Assembly: GCA_028829895.1 (NCBI GenBank)
Contig: CM054183.1
Span: forward strand, 72,899,571-72,963,570
Length of the DNA stretch: 64,000 nt
Direction of reading: 5' to 3'
Source: Sinotaia quadrata
Taxonomy: Eukaryota; Mollusca; Gastropoda; Architaenioglossa; Viviparidae
Below, one piece after another: positions 1 to 11,504 of this stretch. Below the pieces are notes generated by a model, which was not told where the DNA came from, made no database searches, and saw only the letters and a list, made by a program, of their open reading frames with translations. The position numbers were made by a program, and so were the translations under genes. Each line of letters starts with the position of its first letter. The first letter of the stretch is position 1.

Positions 1-639
1 ATGGGAGAATTCATTTTTTCTACTTGATATTGTACATATCTTTTATTTTCAAAATATGTGCTCTGATAAAATAAGATTGTGTAGAAAATATTATGATAAT
101 ACTTTTTGAGATATTGTCCAATTAGTGTCGCCATTTGTGATCAACACTTTCTTTTTTTTTTAGATGCAATGAATGTGCAATTTGTAAAGTTCAGTACAAA
201 TAAAATATAAACCAAACTGATCAACAGTCCAACACTTTAAATTTTAGTTTATTATAAAATTGCAAAGGAAAACATGGCTTTGTTTCATAAACTTGCTTAC
301 AAAACATAACAAACTGGAATATTCATGGCATCGTAGCATATGCAACAGAAGAACAAAGTATATCTAGAATGTATATTATTAATTTACTTGCAATGTAATT
401 AATGCCTATTTGTTTTCAAAGGCATAGCAACAACACTGAGGAAAATATCTGAAGCTGAAAATGACTATTTCAACAAAAACTGTTTAACTGTTAACTGTTA
501 AAAACAGTAACCAAGTGTTATATATAAATTTTTTTTAAAAATTGGCACATGTCTAAAACTATACAACACGCAGATTGGTTCACATATCAGAATGATTGGT
601 AAACTGTGCTCTATCTAAATAGATACAGATAATTTATAT
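1..639. other. AT-rich intronic or intergenic DNA
   Basis: I see no exon, RNA gene or recognisable element here. The sequence is AT-rich with stop codons in all frames. It lies 3' of the LINE remnant and, if the KSR gene continues leftward, inside its next large intron. Confidence 0.5.
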
Positions 640-2863
640 TTAATCATTCATGGCAAACCCTGCTGAACATGTGACATGCCAATACCATTTCATTTTGCGT
701 TTTTTCACAATGTCCAATAGCTCTTCATAGGGTCCAATGGCTTGCCTAATTCTGTTTCCCATTTCCTCATTCGTGACATGATCTCTATACAAAATGCCAA
801 GCAACCTTCAAAAGCATCTCATTTCAGTAGTTTATATCCTACTTTTGAAATCCACTGTGAGGGTCTATGACTCACAGGCATATAATAACACAGATACAAC
901 CAAGGAGCACATCAGTCTGATCTTTGAACTGACTAAGATGTTTCTCTTTTTAAACTGTCTTCAGCCTTGCCATTGCTGTTATTGTCATCACAATCCTGGA
1001 CAATATTTCAAGTTCTGATCTTTCGTCTGTATCGATAGCTCCTAAGTACTTGAATTTCTTAACTATTTCCAATTTCTGATCACCAATCATGATGTCATTG
1101 CCAATGCCACTGGTGGTTTTGGTCATCAATTCGGTCTTCTCTGCACTGATTTCCATATCAAAAGCAGTAGATGTCCTGTCCAGTTTTTTCCACCAATTGA
1201 GCTCCTCCTCATTTTCTGCAAGGCCATCGATGTCATCAGCAAAGTGTAAGCTCGTTATTGTTCTGCCTCCACTATTGACAGTTCCTTCATGGTCTTCCAG
1301 AGCATCTGTCATGATTCTTTCAAGGAAGATGTTGAAGTGAATAGGTGAAAGTAAGCAGCCTTGTCTGACTCTCACTGTTGTCCTGAACCAATCTCCTATT
1401 TGGCCTTTGATGCAGACTTCGCTGGTAGCTTGCTGTAAAGGCTTTCTATGACTTTGATCAGGTTGGCATTGATGTTGTATAGTTTCATGGTGGACCAAAG
1501 GGCTGCATGCCATACGGTGTCAAAAATCTACAAAGACATGATAAAGGTCTTGTTGGTGCTGAAGGTACTTCTCCCATAGCAGTCTCAGATTAAAAATCTG
1601 TTCAGTTGTGCTTTGCCCTGGTTTGAAGCCTGCCTGTTCTTCAGCTATGATTTCCTCTGCCTGCGGCTTCAGTCTGTTTAATATGATCTTTAGCATGACT
1701 TTGCTTGGGTGGCATATAAGACTTATCATATGATAGTTCTGACATTGCTGCAAATTGTCTTTTTGCGGGAGAGTTATTATGAGATACCGAGTCCATGGTG
1801 TTGGCCATTCCCTGTCTGCCAGATCTTATTGCAGATTGATAGCAGGGTGCTTATCATGGCTTCTCCCCCTTCTTGGACTAATTCTGCAGGGATGTTGTCT
1901 ATTCCTGCTGCCTTTCCCTTTTTCATTGCAGTCTCTACTTCTTCTTGGAGGATGGGGTAGTTGTCAGTGTTGATCACTGGTGGGGTGTTGAGTATGTCTG
2001 GATCCCCTGTATGTCTGTGGTTGTATAGGTCTGAGCAGTATTCTGTCCATCTCCTAAGAATGTCTTGTCTTCTGTAAGACAATTCCCTCCACTATCTTGA
2101 ATGATAGAGGAGCGTCCTTGTTTTACTCTGGTCAGATTGGTATGCTGTTTTGCTATTATTTTTCTTTAAAGATATATTTTCTATATCTTTACACTGGTTC
2201 ATGACTCCTTTGCCCTTTTCATGCTTTTCTTGATAATCCGATTAATTTCCCTGTATTGTTTTGCTCCTTCTACTTCTAATTTCTTCTTCTTTAGCTCTCG
2301 ACACTTATCACACAGATCAAGGATGTCAGTTGTAACCCAAGGTTTATTTGTTTGTCTGTTTGCCAAGGATCTCATTGGCTGTTTGGATCAGTGAGGTTTT
2401 AAATATGTTAATCAATGTGTCTGTGTTTGTGTTCTCTGCACTAAGCGGTGCAAATTTTCTCCTATCTTTGCTTGAAAGGCTTCTGATACCTCTGGGTCTT
2501 TTAGCTTAGGTTGAACTTGATTCTTATGGGGCCTTGCTTGTTGACTTTCTTTAGACGTAGTCAGAGGGTCATCATCGCTAAGTCATGGTCGCTTCCAATG
2601 TCTGCTCCTGGGAAGCTTCTTGTCTTGGCAATGTTTACACTGGTATGGAAATGCCTCTTCACCATGATATAATCAATCTGGTTATGGTCTTCTCCATTCG
2701 GGCTAAGCCATGTCCACCTTCTGGATGTTTTATGTGGACTACACACGTTCATTAGCATCAGATCATTAAAGCTGGCAATTCCAGGAGCCTTAAGGATGTT
2801 ATACATGTAACTAAGCAACAGATTTGTGCAACATTTTATTTGTTTTAATATTTTATAATACAA
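640..2863 (-). mobile_element. Degenerate non-LTR retrotransposon (LINE)
   Basis: This is a decayed LINE read on the minus strand. The 5'-most part (about 2740-2561) encodes the end of an APE-type endonuclease, with NQIDYIMV and the catalytic-region GADIGSDHDL. A linker follows. Then come the reverse-transcriptase fingers (2082-1777, containing GKAAGIDNIPAEL) and the thumb-side segments AGFKPGQSTTEQIF (1753-1520). The palm at 1513-950 has VRQGCLLSPIHFNIFLE and the catalytic box LHFADDIDGLAE. The frame continues with stops through 950-650, where DHVTNEE and AIGPYEELL match the usual C-terminal tail of this LINE type. At least two frameshifts and several stops break it. The motifs resemble the RTE/jockey-like elements common in invertebrates, but clade assignment needs a tree. 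It is not active. The 3' boundary near 640 and the 5' boundary near 2830-2863 are approximate. Confidence 0.88.
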
Positions 2864-3435
2864 AATTTAATATTTAAAATCTTTAAACTATATTAAAACT
2901 GTATGCTTGCAATAAAAGCACTCCACATACTTATAACAAAGATATATAAAGATGATGAATACATGCTATTACTAAATATATCCCCCTAAAAAAAATCAAG
3001 ACATCTTTTTATTCTGAATGTTTTGTATCCAAGTATTAAATCACTGAATATTCGCATGAAAACATTTGGTTAAAACAGTGTCTTCTACCCATTCGTACAT
3101 GATTTAAAGAAACAGTACTGTCATAATTATATATTTATAATACAGACTAGGAATTAAAGATCATTTTATTTCTGTTTTAATGATTTCAAATCATGAATAT
3201 GGACAATAAGATAACACACATATACAATAAGCATATATAACAACAATATGTGTATAAATTAAGTCTTGAACAGAGGTAGTGTACCTAATCCCAGGAGCTT
3301 CATATTGATATTGATTAATTCTACTATTATAACAGAACATACTTTTATAAACAGAAAATTCTTCTTGTAAATAGTTCATAAAGTTCATGGATCTCTTCAC
3401 TGTTGTGCCCCATTTAAAAACAATCTTGACATCTA
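2864..3435. other. AT-rich sequence without a supported gene
   Basis: I see no splice-bounded coding segment here. A 69-codon minus-strand frame (3191-3400) has no recognisable domain and is treated as chance. Confidence 0.4.
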
Positions 3436-3437
3436 TA

Positions 3438-3960
3438 GAGCTTATTCTCTGGGAAAGTGTACTATTTTGTTACATAAAGTGCAAAAATTGAAGTGGATTA
3501 AATCTAATTATTTTACATGTTAAAGTCTACAACAGGGCCTAGTCCTCACATAAAAACATAAGAAAAAATAAAACTTATAAAAAATGTTTATATTATAGAA
3601 GTATGAAATACTTTTCTGTTGAAAACTAAAAATTAAAATAAGTAATATAATTATCTCATTACAACAAATGTATTTCTTTATTAACCTAAATTATTAACTT
3701 AATCTGGATACATTTTTATTTAAAATAGGGTATAAAGCTACAGCTTCACAATGTGGAAACCATATTACCAAAATTATCTGCCATCATAAAAGAAGTTCTA
3801 TTTTTCTCAACAAGACATAAAATGGGCTAAGTTATCATGCTGTAAAGATAATATTAAGTAATAAACAATCTATTTAATATAATGTTTTAAAATATATATA
3901 AATAATAAGCCTAATAGCAATATTTCTATTCTTGAATGTAATTCACAAGATATATATGTA
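3438..3960 (+). repeat. Dispersed repeat, partial copy of mariner-like element
   Basis: The segment starts after a TA dinucleotide with GAGCTTATTCTCTGGG and is clearly homologous to 50197-50515 and then 52165-52370, although that second copy is split by a solo LTR. Shared blocks include AAGTGGATTAAATCTAATTA, the stretch around CATAAAAACATAAGAAAA, and AATATTAAGTAATAAACAA near the end. The right terminus seen in the other copy was not found here, so this copy is 3'-truncated. No transposase frame is visible. Confidence 0.7.
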
Positions 3961-4159
3961 AGCTATTTACGATCAAAATATATCATGATTATCATGAGGT
4001 ATGAGCCTGTTAATTCTTGAGAAGTAGCCAGGATATGAGATATGAACGATAGTTTTTGAGAAGTAGTCATGATCATGAATTCCTCATACAAATTGAATTC
4101 ATACCAATGAGGTACGAATTCCTCCTGCCTTAATTTCAGGACTAATGACCTTATTATAA

Positions 4160-4160
<1 letters not shown>

Positions 4161-4201
<41 letters not shown>

Positions 4202-4219
4202 TGTGTGTGTGTGTGTGTT
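4161..4219. repeat. (TG)n microsatellite
   Basis: An almost pure TG dinucleotide run of about 59 bases, with one ATG interruption at 4201. Confidence 0.97.
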
Positions 4220-4854
4220 GTTTTGACTATTATAATTCAGTATCAGAAGGGTTTACCAAAGATCTTTATTTATACATATTAATGTATAGATAATCTAAAT
4301 AATATTTTTCTATCTTGCTGTATAGAAGTTAATCCATCTGTAGGTACAATAGTAATAACTGAATAATCTCTCTTTGTAATAATCTCCTCACTCAAAACCC
4401 CAGTTTGGTTTGTTTGAGCCTAATGTTCATGCTAGGTGTTCAATCAATGTATGATAGAGCACATTAAAAAATTGATTGCAAAATTGTGTGCATTGCCAAA
4501 CTACTATGACAACCAGGTTTTGATTAATAAAATATCTAAAATTAATGAAGATTAAGATATATATAACAAAAAAAAAATTAAAATAAGTTTTCAATTTTAT
4601 TCTGTACCAGAAAAGGAAAAATACATTTTTTAAAATCCAGACTAGGTCTAACTAGTATTTGAAATAAGAGTGTGACTATTTTACTACATCAAATAAAGTA
4701 AGCATTATACATAAAGAGTATATATTATTTGCATGTAAACATTTATTCATTTAAAATCTGAAGCCATCTACTGTATACGTTTATATTCTTGTTGATGAAA
4801 AGTTCACGTTTACTAAATTGGTAAAATCAGGAAGATGATATCCTCTGTATTTTA

Positions 4855-5030
4855 TACACTATAGTGGGTGGGAGGCTCCATTTCACAATATATATACTAT
4901 AGTGGGTGGTTTCATTTCACAGTATAAACATTATATTGGGCAACATATACTCAATAATGGCAGGTCTCATTTCACAATATGTACTCTAAGTGGGTGGTTC
5001 AATTTCACAACATATATTAAACTTAGTAAG
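4855..5030. repeat. Degenerate minisatellite, ~50-60 bp unit
   Basis: Three to four imperfect units containing AGTGGGTGG followed by TTTCACAATATAT. Units vary by indels. Confidence 0.7.
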
Positions 5031-5309
5031 CCATCCACTTTAATTCTGCGCATCAAGTCTGATCCAATTTAGATACCCACCCACCCCCATCTCATTTATT
5101 TCTTCTTTGAAGTGTAGTGTTAAATAAAACTGTTTAAACCAAGAAAGTTGATTAAAAAAATATTTAAAAGAAATATGTTATTTTATTATAATTTTACATC
5201 ACACTTCACACTTTTTGTTTTTGAGGAGTTGGAAGCAGGGTTAAAAGGTCTTCAAACAAAAATTATTAGGATTCAAAACTGAAGCTCATGTTTGTGAAAC
5301 CAACACTGA

Positions 5310-5421
5310 TTAAGAGGAAGAATCTGCTGCCTTTTGTTGGTGTTTGCGTTCTTCTTGTTTCAGCCCGATGGTTTCAGATACAGGCTGCCCAGTACATTTT
5401 ACTGTCTGAAGGCATTTCTTG
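5310..5421 (-). CDS. Possible alternative terminal exon of KSR
   Basis: After the acceptor-like TTTTCAAAG (AG at 5422-5423) a frame runs 36 codons to TAA at 5310-5312. Its first base would complete the AG left at the end of the KSR exon 5567-5655 as a serine, so the phase fits. The peptide is hydrophilic and coding-like (LKQEERKHQQKAADSSS at its end). An AATAAA on the minus strand (5182-5187) lies about 123 bases downstream of the stop. It does not match the kinase sequence expected next, so use of this exon would truncate KSR just after the gatekeeper. I do not recognise the peptide. It may equally be chance or an old pseudogene fragment, because AATAAA is frequent in AT-rich DNA. Confidence 0.3.
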
Positions 5422-5566
5422 CTTTGAAAATGTTTTAAAGATATGTACTGTATATGTATGAAAACATTACAAACATGTTACTTGTAAAAGTGTCAGTTAT
5501 TTATGAAAACATTACCTTAAACTCATTAATGGTAAGTAAGAGTGTCAGTACTATGATAGTAATTAC

Positions 5567-5655
5567 CTTGTAACAATTGCAAGACGAGGAGGTTTCAAAC
5601 AGGCACCCATGAATAGTACTAGGTTTTCATGTCTGGTTTTTCTTAAAAGGGCCAG
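5567..5655 (-). CDS. ksr: KSR exon: kinase N-lobe, αC to gatekeeper
   Basis: This 89-nt exon has acceptor CCCAG before 5655 and donor AAG|GTAATT after 5567. It encodes [19 protein letters not shown] followed by [10 protein letters not shown], the αC-β4-β5 part of the KSR/RAF kinase fold. RKTRHEN and LFMGAC are hallmark residues of the family. It joins in phase 0 to the exon at 12307-12397, whose final Glu is the αC glutamate. It ends in phase 2 with AG, where KSR proteins have Ser. The last complete codon is the threonine at the gatekeeper position. The following exons (hinge, catalytic loop, DFG) are not found at 1-5566, apart from the non-matching candidate at 5310-5421. They probably lie outside the window or are absent from this assembly. 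A minisatellite begins directly at the acceptor side. Confidence 0.93.
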
Positions 5656-5835
5656 CTGGGAAAGAAACACAAATCAAATAGATACAAAAATTATAACAGG
5701 GCTATTAGAAAAGAAACAGATAATGTAGACACAAGAACTGTAATAATGTCACTGGAAAAGAAACACAGGTTATATAGATACAAGAACTTTGATAAGGTCA
5801 ACTGGAAAAAAAAATGTCAATTGTAATTGTAACAG
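5656..5835. repeat. Minisatellite adjoining KSR splice acceptor
   Basis: About three imperfect units of roughly 55-60 bp, each with GGAAAGAAACA, then AGATACAAGAACT-like sequence and a GGTCAACTGG-like end. The first unit overlaps the 3' splice site of the 5567-5655 exon. Confidence 0.7.
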
Positions 5836-6059
5836 GACTAAATAAAAAAAAAATATTATAATTATTTTTAAATGAAGTAATTAGTGTATATAATAAAAAC
5901 TTGGGAAATAGTTGAAGAAGACTTGTAAAAGTTTAATTCTGTATGGAAAATGTCAAGTGACAAAAAATAATTTGTGTTTGCAAACTTTTAATCTTAAAAG
6001 ACAAAACATAAAAAAAATTTTTAGTTTTAACTTTATAATAAGGATTATGTATAATAATG

Positions 6060-6545
6060 TGTTAAATTATATACATTACAGATTGTTAGTGTCAATGCTG
6101 TGCAATATGTATGAAATTTTCTCTTTTACACAATTACAGGCAGTTAGTGTCAATGTTGTGTACTATATAATATGAAATTTTCTATTTCACAGGCTGTTAG
6201 TGTCAATGTTGTGTACTATATAGTATGAAATTTTCTATTTCACTGGCTGTTAGTGTCAATGTTGTATACTATATGTATGAAATTTTCTCTTTCATAGGCT
6301 GTTAGTGTCAATGTTGTGTACCATATAGTATGAAATTTTCTATTTCACAGGCTGTTAGTGTCAATGTTGTGTACTATATGCGTGAAATTTTCTTTTTCAT
6401 AGGCTGTTAGTGTCAATGTTGCATACTATATGTATGAACATTTCTCTTTCACAGGCAGTGCTAATGTATGAAATACTCTCTTTTTCATAGGTATAGCTAA
6501 TTTGTGCACTATATGTATGAAATACTCTCTTTCATAAGCAGTTTG
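6060..6545. repeat. Minisatellite, ~58 bp unit, about eight copies
   Basis: Direct repeats of GGCTGTTAGTGTCAATGTTG followed by TGTACTATATGTATGAAATTTTCTCTTTC-type sequence, with small indels. Later units are shorter and more diverged. Confidence 0.9.
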
Positions 6546-6654
6546 GGTATACTTCCTTCATTTCCCTCCAAGGTTATCTGGATTTTGTTGCTGTTGGCAG
6601 GAGTTCTACTTACATATAGGCAGGCTTGAAAATCAGTTTTCCAGCTCTGTCTAT

Positions 6655-7345
6655 CTGTGTGAAACACTAAAGTATAGTGTCCTTGACCTTTTAGCATATG
6701 GAAGGCTTTTTCACATGGCCAGCTTTATGTTGCTTAGTCACTTTCAAGAACCAGAGATAACATCACAGTACTCATAAAAACCAAAACCAAACCACCAGTC
6801 AAGGTCATTTGCTAAATGATGCTGGAGCACATGGAAGTTTTGGGGAGCAATGCTAAAGTGTCCTTGACCTTTGAGCACATGGGAGTTTTTTTTCACGTGG
6901 CCTGCTTTATATTGCATTATTGCATTCACTAAACATAGACAAAATCAAAGTACTCATCAAAAAATCTGACACAGGTTATTTGCTAAATGATACTTGAATT
7001 TTCACTCGCAATGTGACTTGTAAAAATAATAACCGAGTGGGTAAGGAACAAAAATTATAAAAACTGTCAGTGGGAGTTCCGAAAGGGAATAATGAATAGA
7101 ATGATACAGTTTTAACTCCTGAAATGTTGCACCTCACGTGATCAAGTACCTTATGACATCGTTAGTACAGCCTTAGGCATTCCACTGATTGACCCGGCGA
7201 CACACTCCTTTTTTGCTAGTAACCTGCCTGGAATATGTAATGATGAGTGGTGTGATGAGTGCCCATCTTGAACGGCAGCTTAGGTATGGTCTAAGTCATT
7301 TGCTACATGATGCTTGAATTTTCACTCGCAATGTGACTTATAATC
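6655..7345. repeat. Diverged tandem duplication, ~190 bp unit
   Basis: Blocks starting with GTGTCCTTGACCTTTTAGCA (about 6678) and GTGTCCTTGACCTTTGAGCA (about 6858) run parallel through CACATGGCC/CACGTGGCC, AGTACTCATAAAAA/AGTACTCATCAAAA and TTTGCTAAATGAT. The tail TTGAATTTTCACTCGCAATG recurs at about 6995 and 7316. I see no coding role. Confidence 0.75.
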
Positions 7346-7549
7346 AAGTTTTCCAATAAACAAATTAATTTATGTTCCTAGCAATGCATTCATTTTAATT
7401 TTCCACTCATCATATGATGGGCATAATAATATTATACCTGTTATACTCTAGTTTTTTAATAAAATTTGTAAATTTTTGTGTAAGAGGAAGGCACACACAC
7501 GAATGCATTATTTTCATTTCTTCTACCTAGTATTTGTCCAGATTCTGTG

Positions 7550-7795
7550 GCTTTCATCGGCAGTACTACTTCCAAAGTGCATCAGTCTGTCAGGTCCTCT
7601 GGCTTTCACTGGCAGTAGCACTTTCAAAGTTTATCTGTCAGGCCCCATGTCTTTCACTAACAGAAGCACTTTCATGGTGTACCAGTCAGGTCCTGTGTCT
7701 TTCACTGGCAGCAACACTTTCATGGTGTATCAGTCTGTGAGGTCTTGCAGCTTACACCAGCAGTGGCACTTTCAAAGTGTACTGGTCTGTCTGGG
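7550..7795. repeat. Minisatellite, ~51 bp unit (family shared with 11313)
   Basis: About five units of CTTTCACTGGCAGTAGCACT followed by TTCAAAGTGTATCAGTCTGTCAGGTCC-like sequence. Units close to 51 bp keep an open frame on the plus strand (a 169-codon frame, 7476-7985, with repeats like SGPVSFTGSNTFMVYQ). There is no signal for a real gene around it, so the frame is best read as a by-product of the repeat. Confidence 0.85.
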
Positions 7796-7989
7796 GCTGG
7801 TTTCAAAACAGCCAACTAACTTAGAAGCAAATTTGACAGTCACAGGACCATCCCAGATTCTATCCCATAAGCCAACTTTAACTATGTCAGCAGGTTTGGG
7901 TGATTGTCAGTCATGCAAAGATAATTTCACGCTACTTGAAGTGACTGCATTATTCACCTTTGTGTTTTGTGTATCATTAATATAATTAT

Positions 7990-8819
7990 CATAAAATATA
8001 CTTTAAATATCAACATATTTTGCCTAATAAAATGTTCTATTAGTAATGAAAAAATATCAATTTAAATTTTTACTATTGAATGATTCCTATTTTAAGTGAT
8101 TATACTAAATGTACACATTTTAAATAAAAATATTACATAGAAAATTTATACTCATATTCATAACTATAAATTAAAAATCACAATAAACATACACAAAACT
8201 AATATAACTCAACAAGGATAATATAGTGAAAAATATACCTCTGCCTCTTTGATATTAATATTAATCACTTGGATGTTATTTCATATACATTATCTGCCTA
8301 AACTATTTCAAAAATATTTCATGTTGATTATTCCAATGTGTATTGCTGATTTATTTCAGTATTACTTAATGCTATACTTAATATAAAAAAGTAGGCTATA
8401 TGTGGTTTCTGTGTCAATGTGTCTTTGCATGTCTCACAAAGAATGGTAGGCCTTATAGTTATATTTTATGTGCTATGTGTACATTAGAAATTAAGAACCA
8501 TGTTTGTTTAAATGAACAGTCATAATAACAACTTTAAAAAAAATAATCTCACACAATCTGTTACCATTAGATATTGGTAATGTGTTTGTGACTAAATACA
8601 TGTACTGTGTATTCATGTTCATGGCCATAGCCAAATTATCAGTTGTTATGCAAAATGTCAGCGATTCAGGTTAAAATATCAGCATATTAAATATGAAAGC
8701 AGTGAAATATTTCTACATATATAAAAGTCTAGTGGACTGATACTATCCCAATAGAAAATTAGCTGTTTCTTTTTCTTTGATTGTAAAAAAAATGATGCAA
8801 AGATGACCATGTTGCTTGC
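7990..8819. other. AT-rich intronic DNA
   Basis: No exon, RNA gene or element recognised. Confidence 0.4.
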
Positions 8820-8825
8820 CCATTA

Positions 8826-11134
8826 CAGACCTGCCTACCCCCCACCTTAGGAAACCAGAAGATCACTGGTCCAAAACCAGAAGATTTTGAATGGAAACCA
8901 GAAGATTTTATGCGGAGTCTGGCTTTTTAATAGAAATACCAATAATATAAAATAAATGCAAAATAAAAAAAATAATGTTAATATCTGTAAATAAACTTAC
9001 CAATAATGTAATGATTAACGCAAAGCACAACAATTTGTCTACATTTTGTCTAGTCTCCATTCCACTGTTTATTTTAGATGAATTTTTGTCAAGCACACCA
9101 AGTGTTAGGCAGTTTTATTTAGATATTTCTTTAGACTTCATTTGAAGAAGGATCTTCACATTTCAGAATAATGGGCCATTGAAGTACCGCATCATGATTT
9201 TAACTTTTACAGAAATTCATTAAATATTTCATAAATGGATTTTTAAAAAAATATATATTTAACTTTTTATTATCTAATGTACAAGCCACAAAAAGGAACA
9301 TGTGCCTATTGAAAAATTTTAAGAAAAAAGTTATGATTTTTTTTTTTATTGTACCCATCTAAAATATATATTTTGGGAGAACATGTAGAATTTAAAAAAA
9401 TAAAAATTAAATTTACTTAAACCTAAAGCATATAGGCTTTCATCCATGCACAACCTTTTAATTTTATGTATGAGAAACTAGTATACCAAATTTCAGGGAC
9501 ATGGAATAATTACAACTATTCAAAAGGGGTCTTAGCATTTAGTTCAACAGAGGAAAAAAGTCATTTTGAGAAAAACACATTTAAAGTAAAATAAAGACTA
9601 CAGAACTTTAAAAGTGTTCAAGTGGTTTATTTTTTAAAAATAAATATACCCTATCCATACTACATTGGACTGCTCTTAGTCATTTAGCTCTCTCAGAATT
9701 AAATATACTAATACTATATATTACTATCCTTTACATCCTCAGTGTACAGTCTTTTTATTTTCTAATACTACATAGAACCAGAATATTGCAAAGAAATTTA
9801 AAAAAAAAATATTTATCAATCCACATTAATAAAATTTGGAATATATGTTGTCTTTGTTATGAGAAAGCAATACCAGTTATTAGTTTTAGAATATCTGGTT
9901 CAGATTTTAATTTATAAATGATTTAAATATATAAAACACCTGTATTTTTCTAAATTTACCTGTCCATTACTAATTAGACTAGAGAAAAAACAGTGAAAGT
10001 CTTCCTGTAACATTTAAAATGTTATTAAAAAGACATTATTCTTCAATAAGCATGCTTTGTTAATTAAGAATTGGATATGATTAATATTATTATTTTTAAT
10101 GTTTTATGCATTTCTTTTGTCTTCAATGTATGTGTATTTATTATCATGCCTTCTATTTGTTCTAAAATTCTATTATAATAATGTGTGTGCTGCGTAATCA
10201 CAAAATATCAACGGCTAATTTACAAATACATGTATATATATAGGCCTATATATATTTCTAATTTTTTATTATTTTTTTAGCAGAAATGATTAAAATAAAA
10301 AATTCGACTAAATCAAAATGTTCACAATTCCGTAAATTACTTTCAAACAAATTTGACTCAGGATCATTTCTTTATCGCCGATGATCTTTTGTTTTAAAAC
10401 TTGTGTCACATTTTTTTTTAAAATAAATTTTGAAGCCTTACATATTATATAAGAATAATTACAACGGATTCTAGAAAAATGATTATTTGAACCTCAATGC
10501 GGTTTCAAACAATGACATAGGCCTACCGTTATTGAAAACGCCAATCTTTTTCCTAGCATTGCAAAATAATTCGTCAAAGTAGCTCGTTTTGGACGGATAA
10601 TTTCTGAAGAAAATTGCATAGACTGTCTTACATGTAAGTTGAATGTTATTTATTAAAGTAAATATTTCGTAATTGTCACGCATATACTATCGCTACGTGG
10701 CCGCCATTTTGAAAAAGCGAACTTCGTCTATCGGTCGAACGGGCAGTAAAAACGTTATGAACCGAATTTGCTTATCCCGCTAAGCTCTGACTTCTCAACA
10801 TAAAAAATATTTAAAGAAAATGTTTATTTCACGAGCGAAATTCTGTTTTGTCAACTAAAATTAATAACGGCCGACGAATAAGATTCCGGAAGTGTTAGAA
10901 AAGGACTCGTATGCTGAAGAGCTCATAGCAGACGACAGAGAAGCAGTTAGAGTTACGCCGCCGTTAGCTCTATTGAACGCACGGTAAGTTTTTCGTCCTG
11001 TCATAATCGATCGTGAAAAAAAAAAATTGAAAATGAAAATGAAAGCGGAAGATTTCTTTTGGAAGCGGAAGAGCGGGAGATTCGAGGTAAAAGCGGGAGA
11101 TTCTTCCGCTAAAAGCGGAAGGTAGGCAGGTATG
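8826..11134. mobile_element. Putative DNA transposon with 14-bp TIRs and 6-bp TSD
   Basis: The left end CAGACCTGCCTACC (8826-8839) is the inverted match of the right end (reverse complement CATACCTGCCTACC, 11121-11134), with one mismatch. CCATTA flanks both sides (8820-8825 and 11135-11140), a perfect 6-bp target duplication. Subterminal direct repeats are present: AAACCAGAAGAT three times on the left, and AGCGGAAGA/AGCGGGAGATTC on the right. The element is 2.3 kb. Its right part (10680-11000) is GC-richer than its surroundings and ends in CGCACG|GTAAGT, an exon-donor-like site on the plus strand. I cannot recognise a transposase. A 66-codon minus-strand frame (10483-10683) has no motif I know. 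A 6-7-bp duplication is known for Dada-type elements, but that link is only a suggestion. Confidence 0.65.
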
Positions 11135-11312
11135 CCATTAGGTCAGTGCTAGCGAGGAGTTAAGAGAAGGAGGGAGTAGCTCAAGTAGTACTAAGCTAAT
11201 TTAAGAGACAACAAAAATTGCACTTGTAAATCACTATATAGTACTTAGAAGCCACCTAAGCTAGTTGGCACCTAGTTTAGGTGGAAAATTGGCCTATTCA
11301 ATTCGTATGAAA

Positions 11313-11460
11313 CTGGCCTATGGCTTTCACTAGCAGTGGCACTTTCAAAGTGTTTCTGTCCATCAGGCCCAATGGCTTTCACTGGCAATGGCACTTTCAA
11401 AGCACATCTGTCCCTCAGGCCCAATGGCTTTCACTGGCAGTGGCACTTTACAAAGTTATA
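11313..11460. repeat. Minisatellite, second locus of the 7550 family
   Basis: Nearly three units of GGCTTTCACTGGCAGTGGCA followed by CTTTCAAAGTGTTTCTGTCCATCAGGCCCAAT-like sequence (about 51-53 bp). These are the same motif as at 7550-7795, on the same strand. The two arrays lie on either side of the element at 8826-11134. Confidence 0.85.
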
Positions 11461-11504
11461 TTTGTTTTAGGTGCATTCCACCTAAAGCAGAAATTGGTAT
11501 ATGT

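Noticed and set aside
3191..3400. 69-codon minus-strand frame with YEAPGIRYTT
   Set aside because: It has no known motif, its surroundings are AT-rich, and splice sites do not fit KSR. Treated as chance.
7476..7985. 169-codon plus-strand frame with SGPxSFTGSxTF repeats
   Set aside because: The frame follows a 51-bp minisatellite and the same unit elsewhere has broken frames. No gene context.
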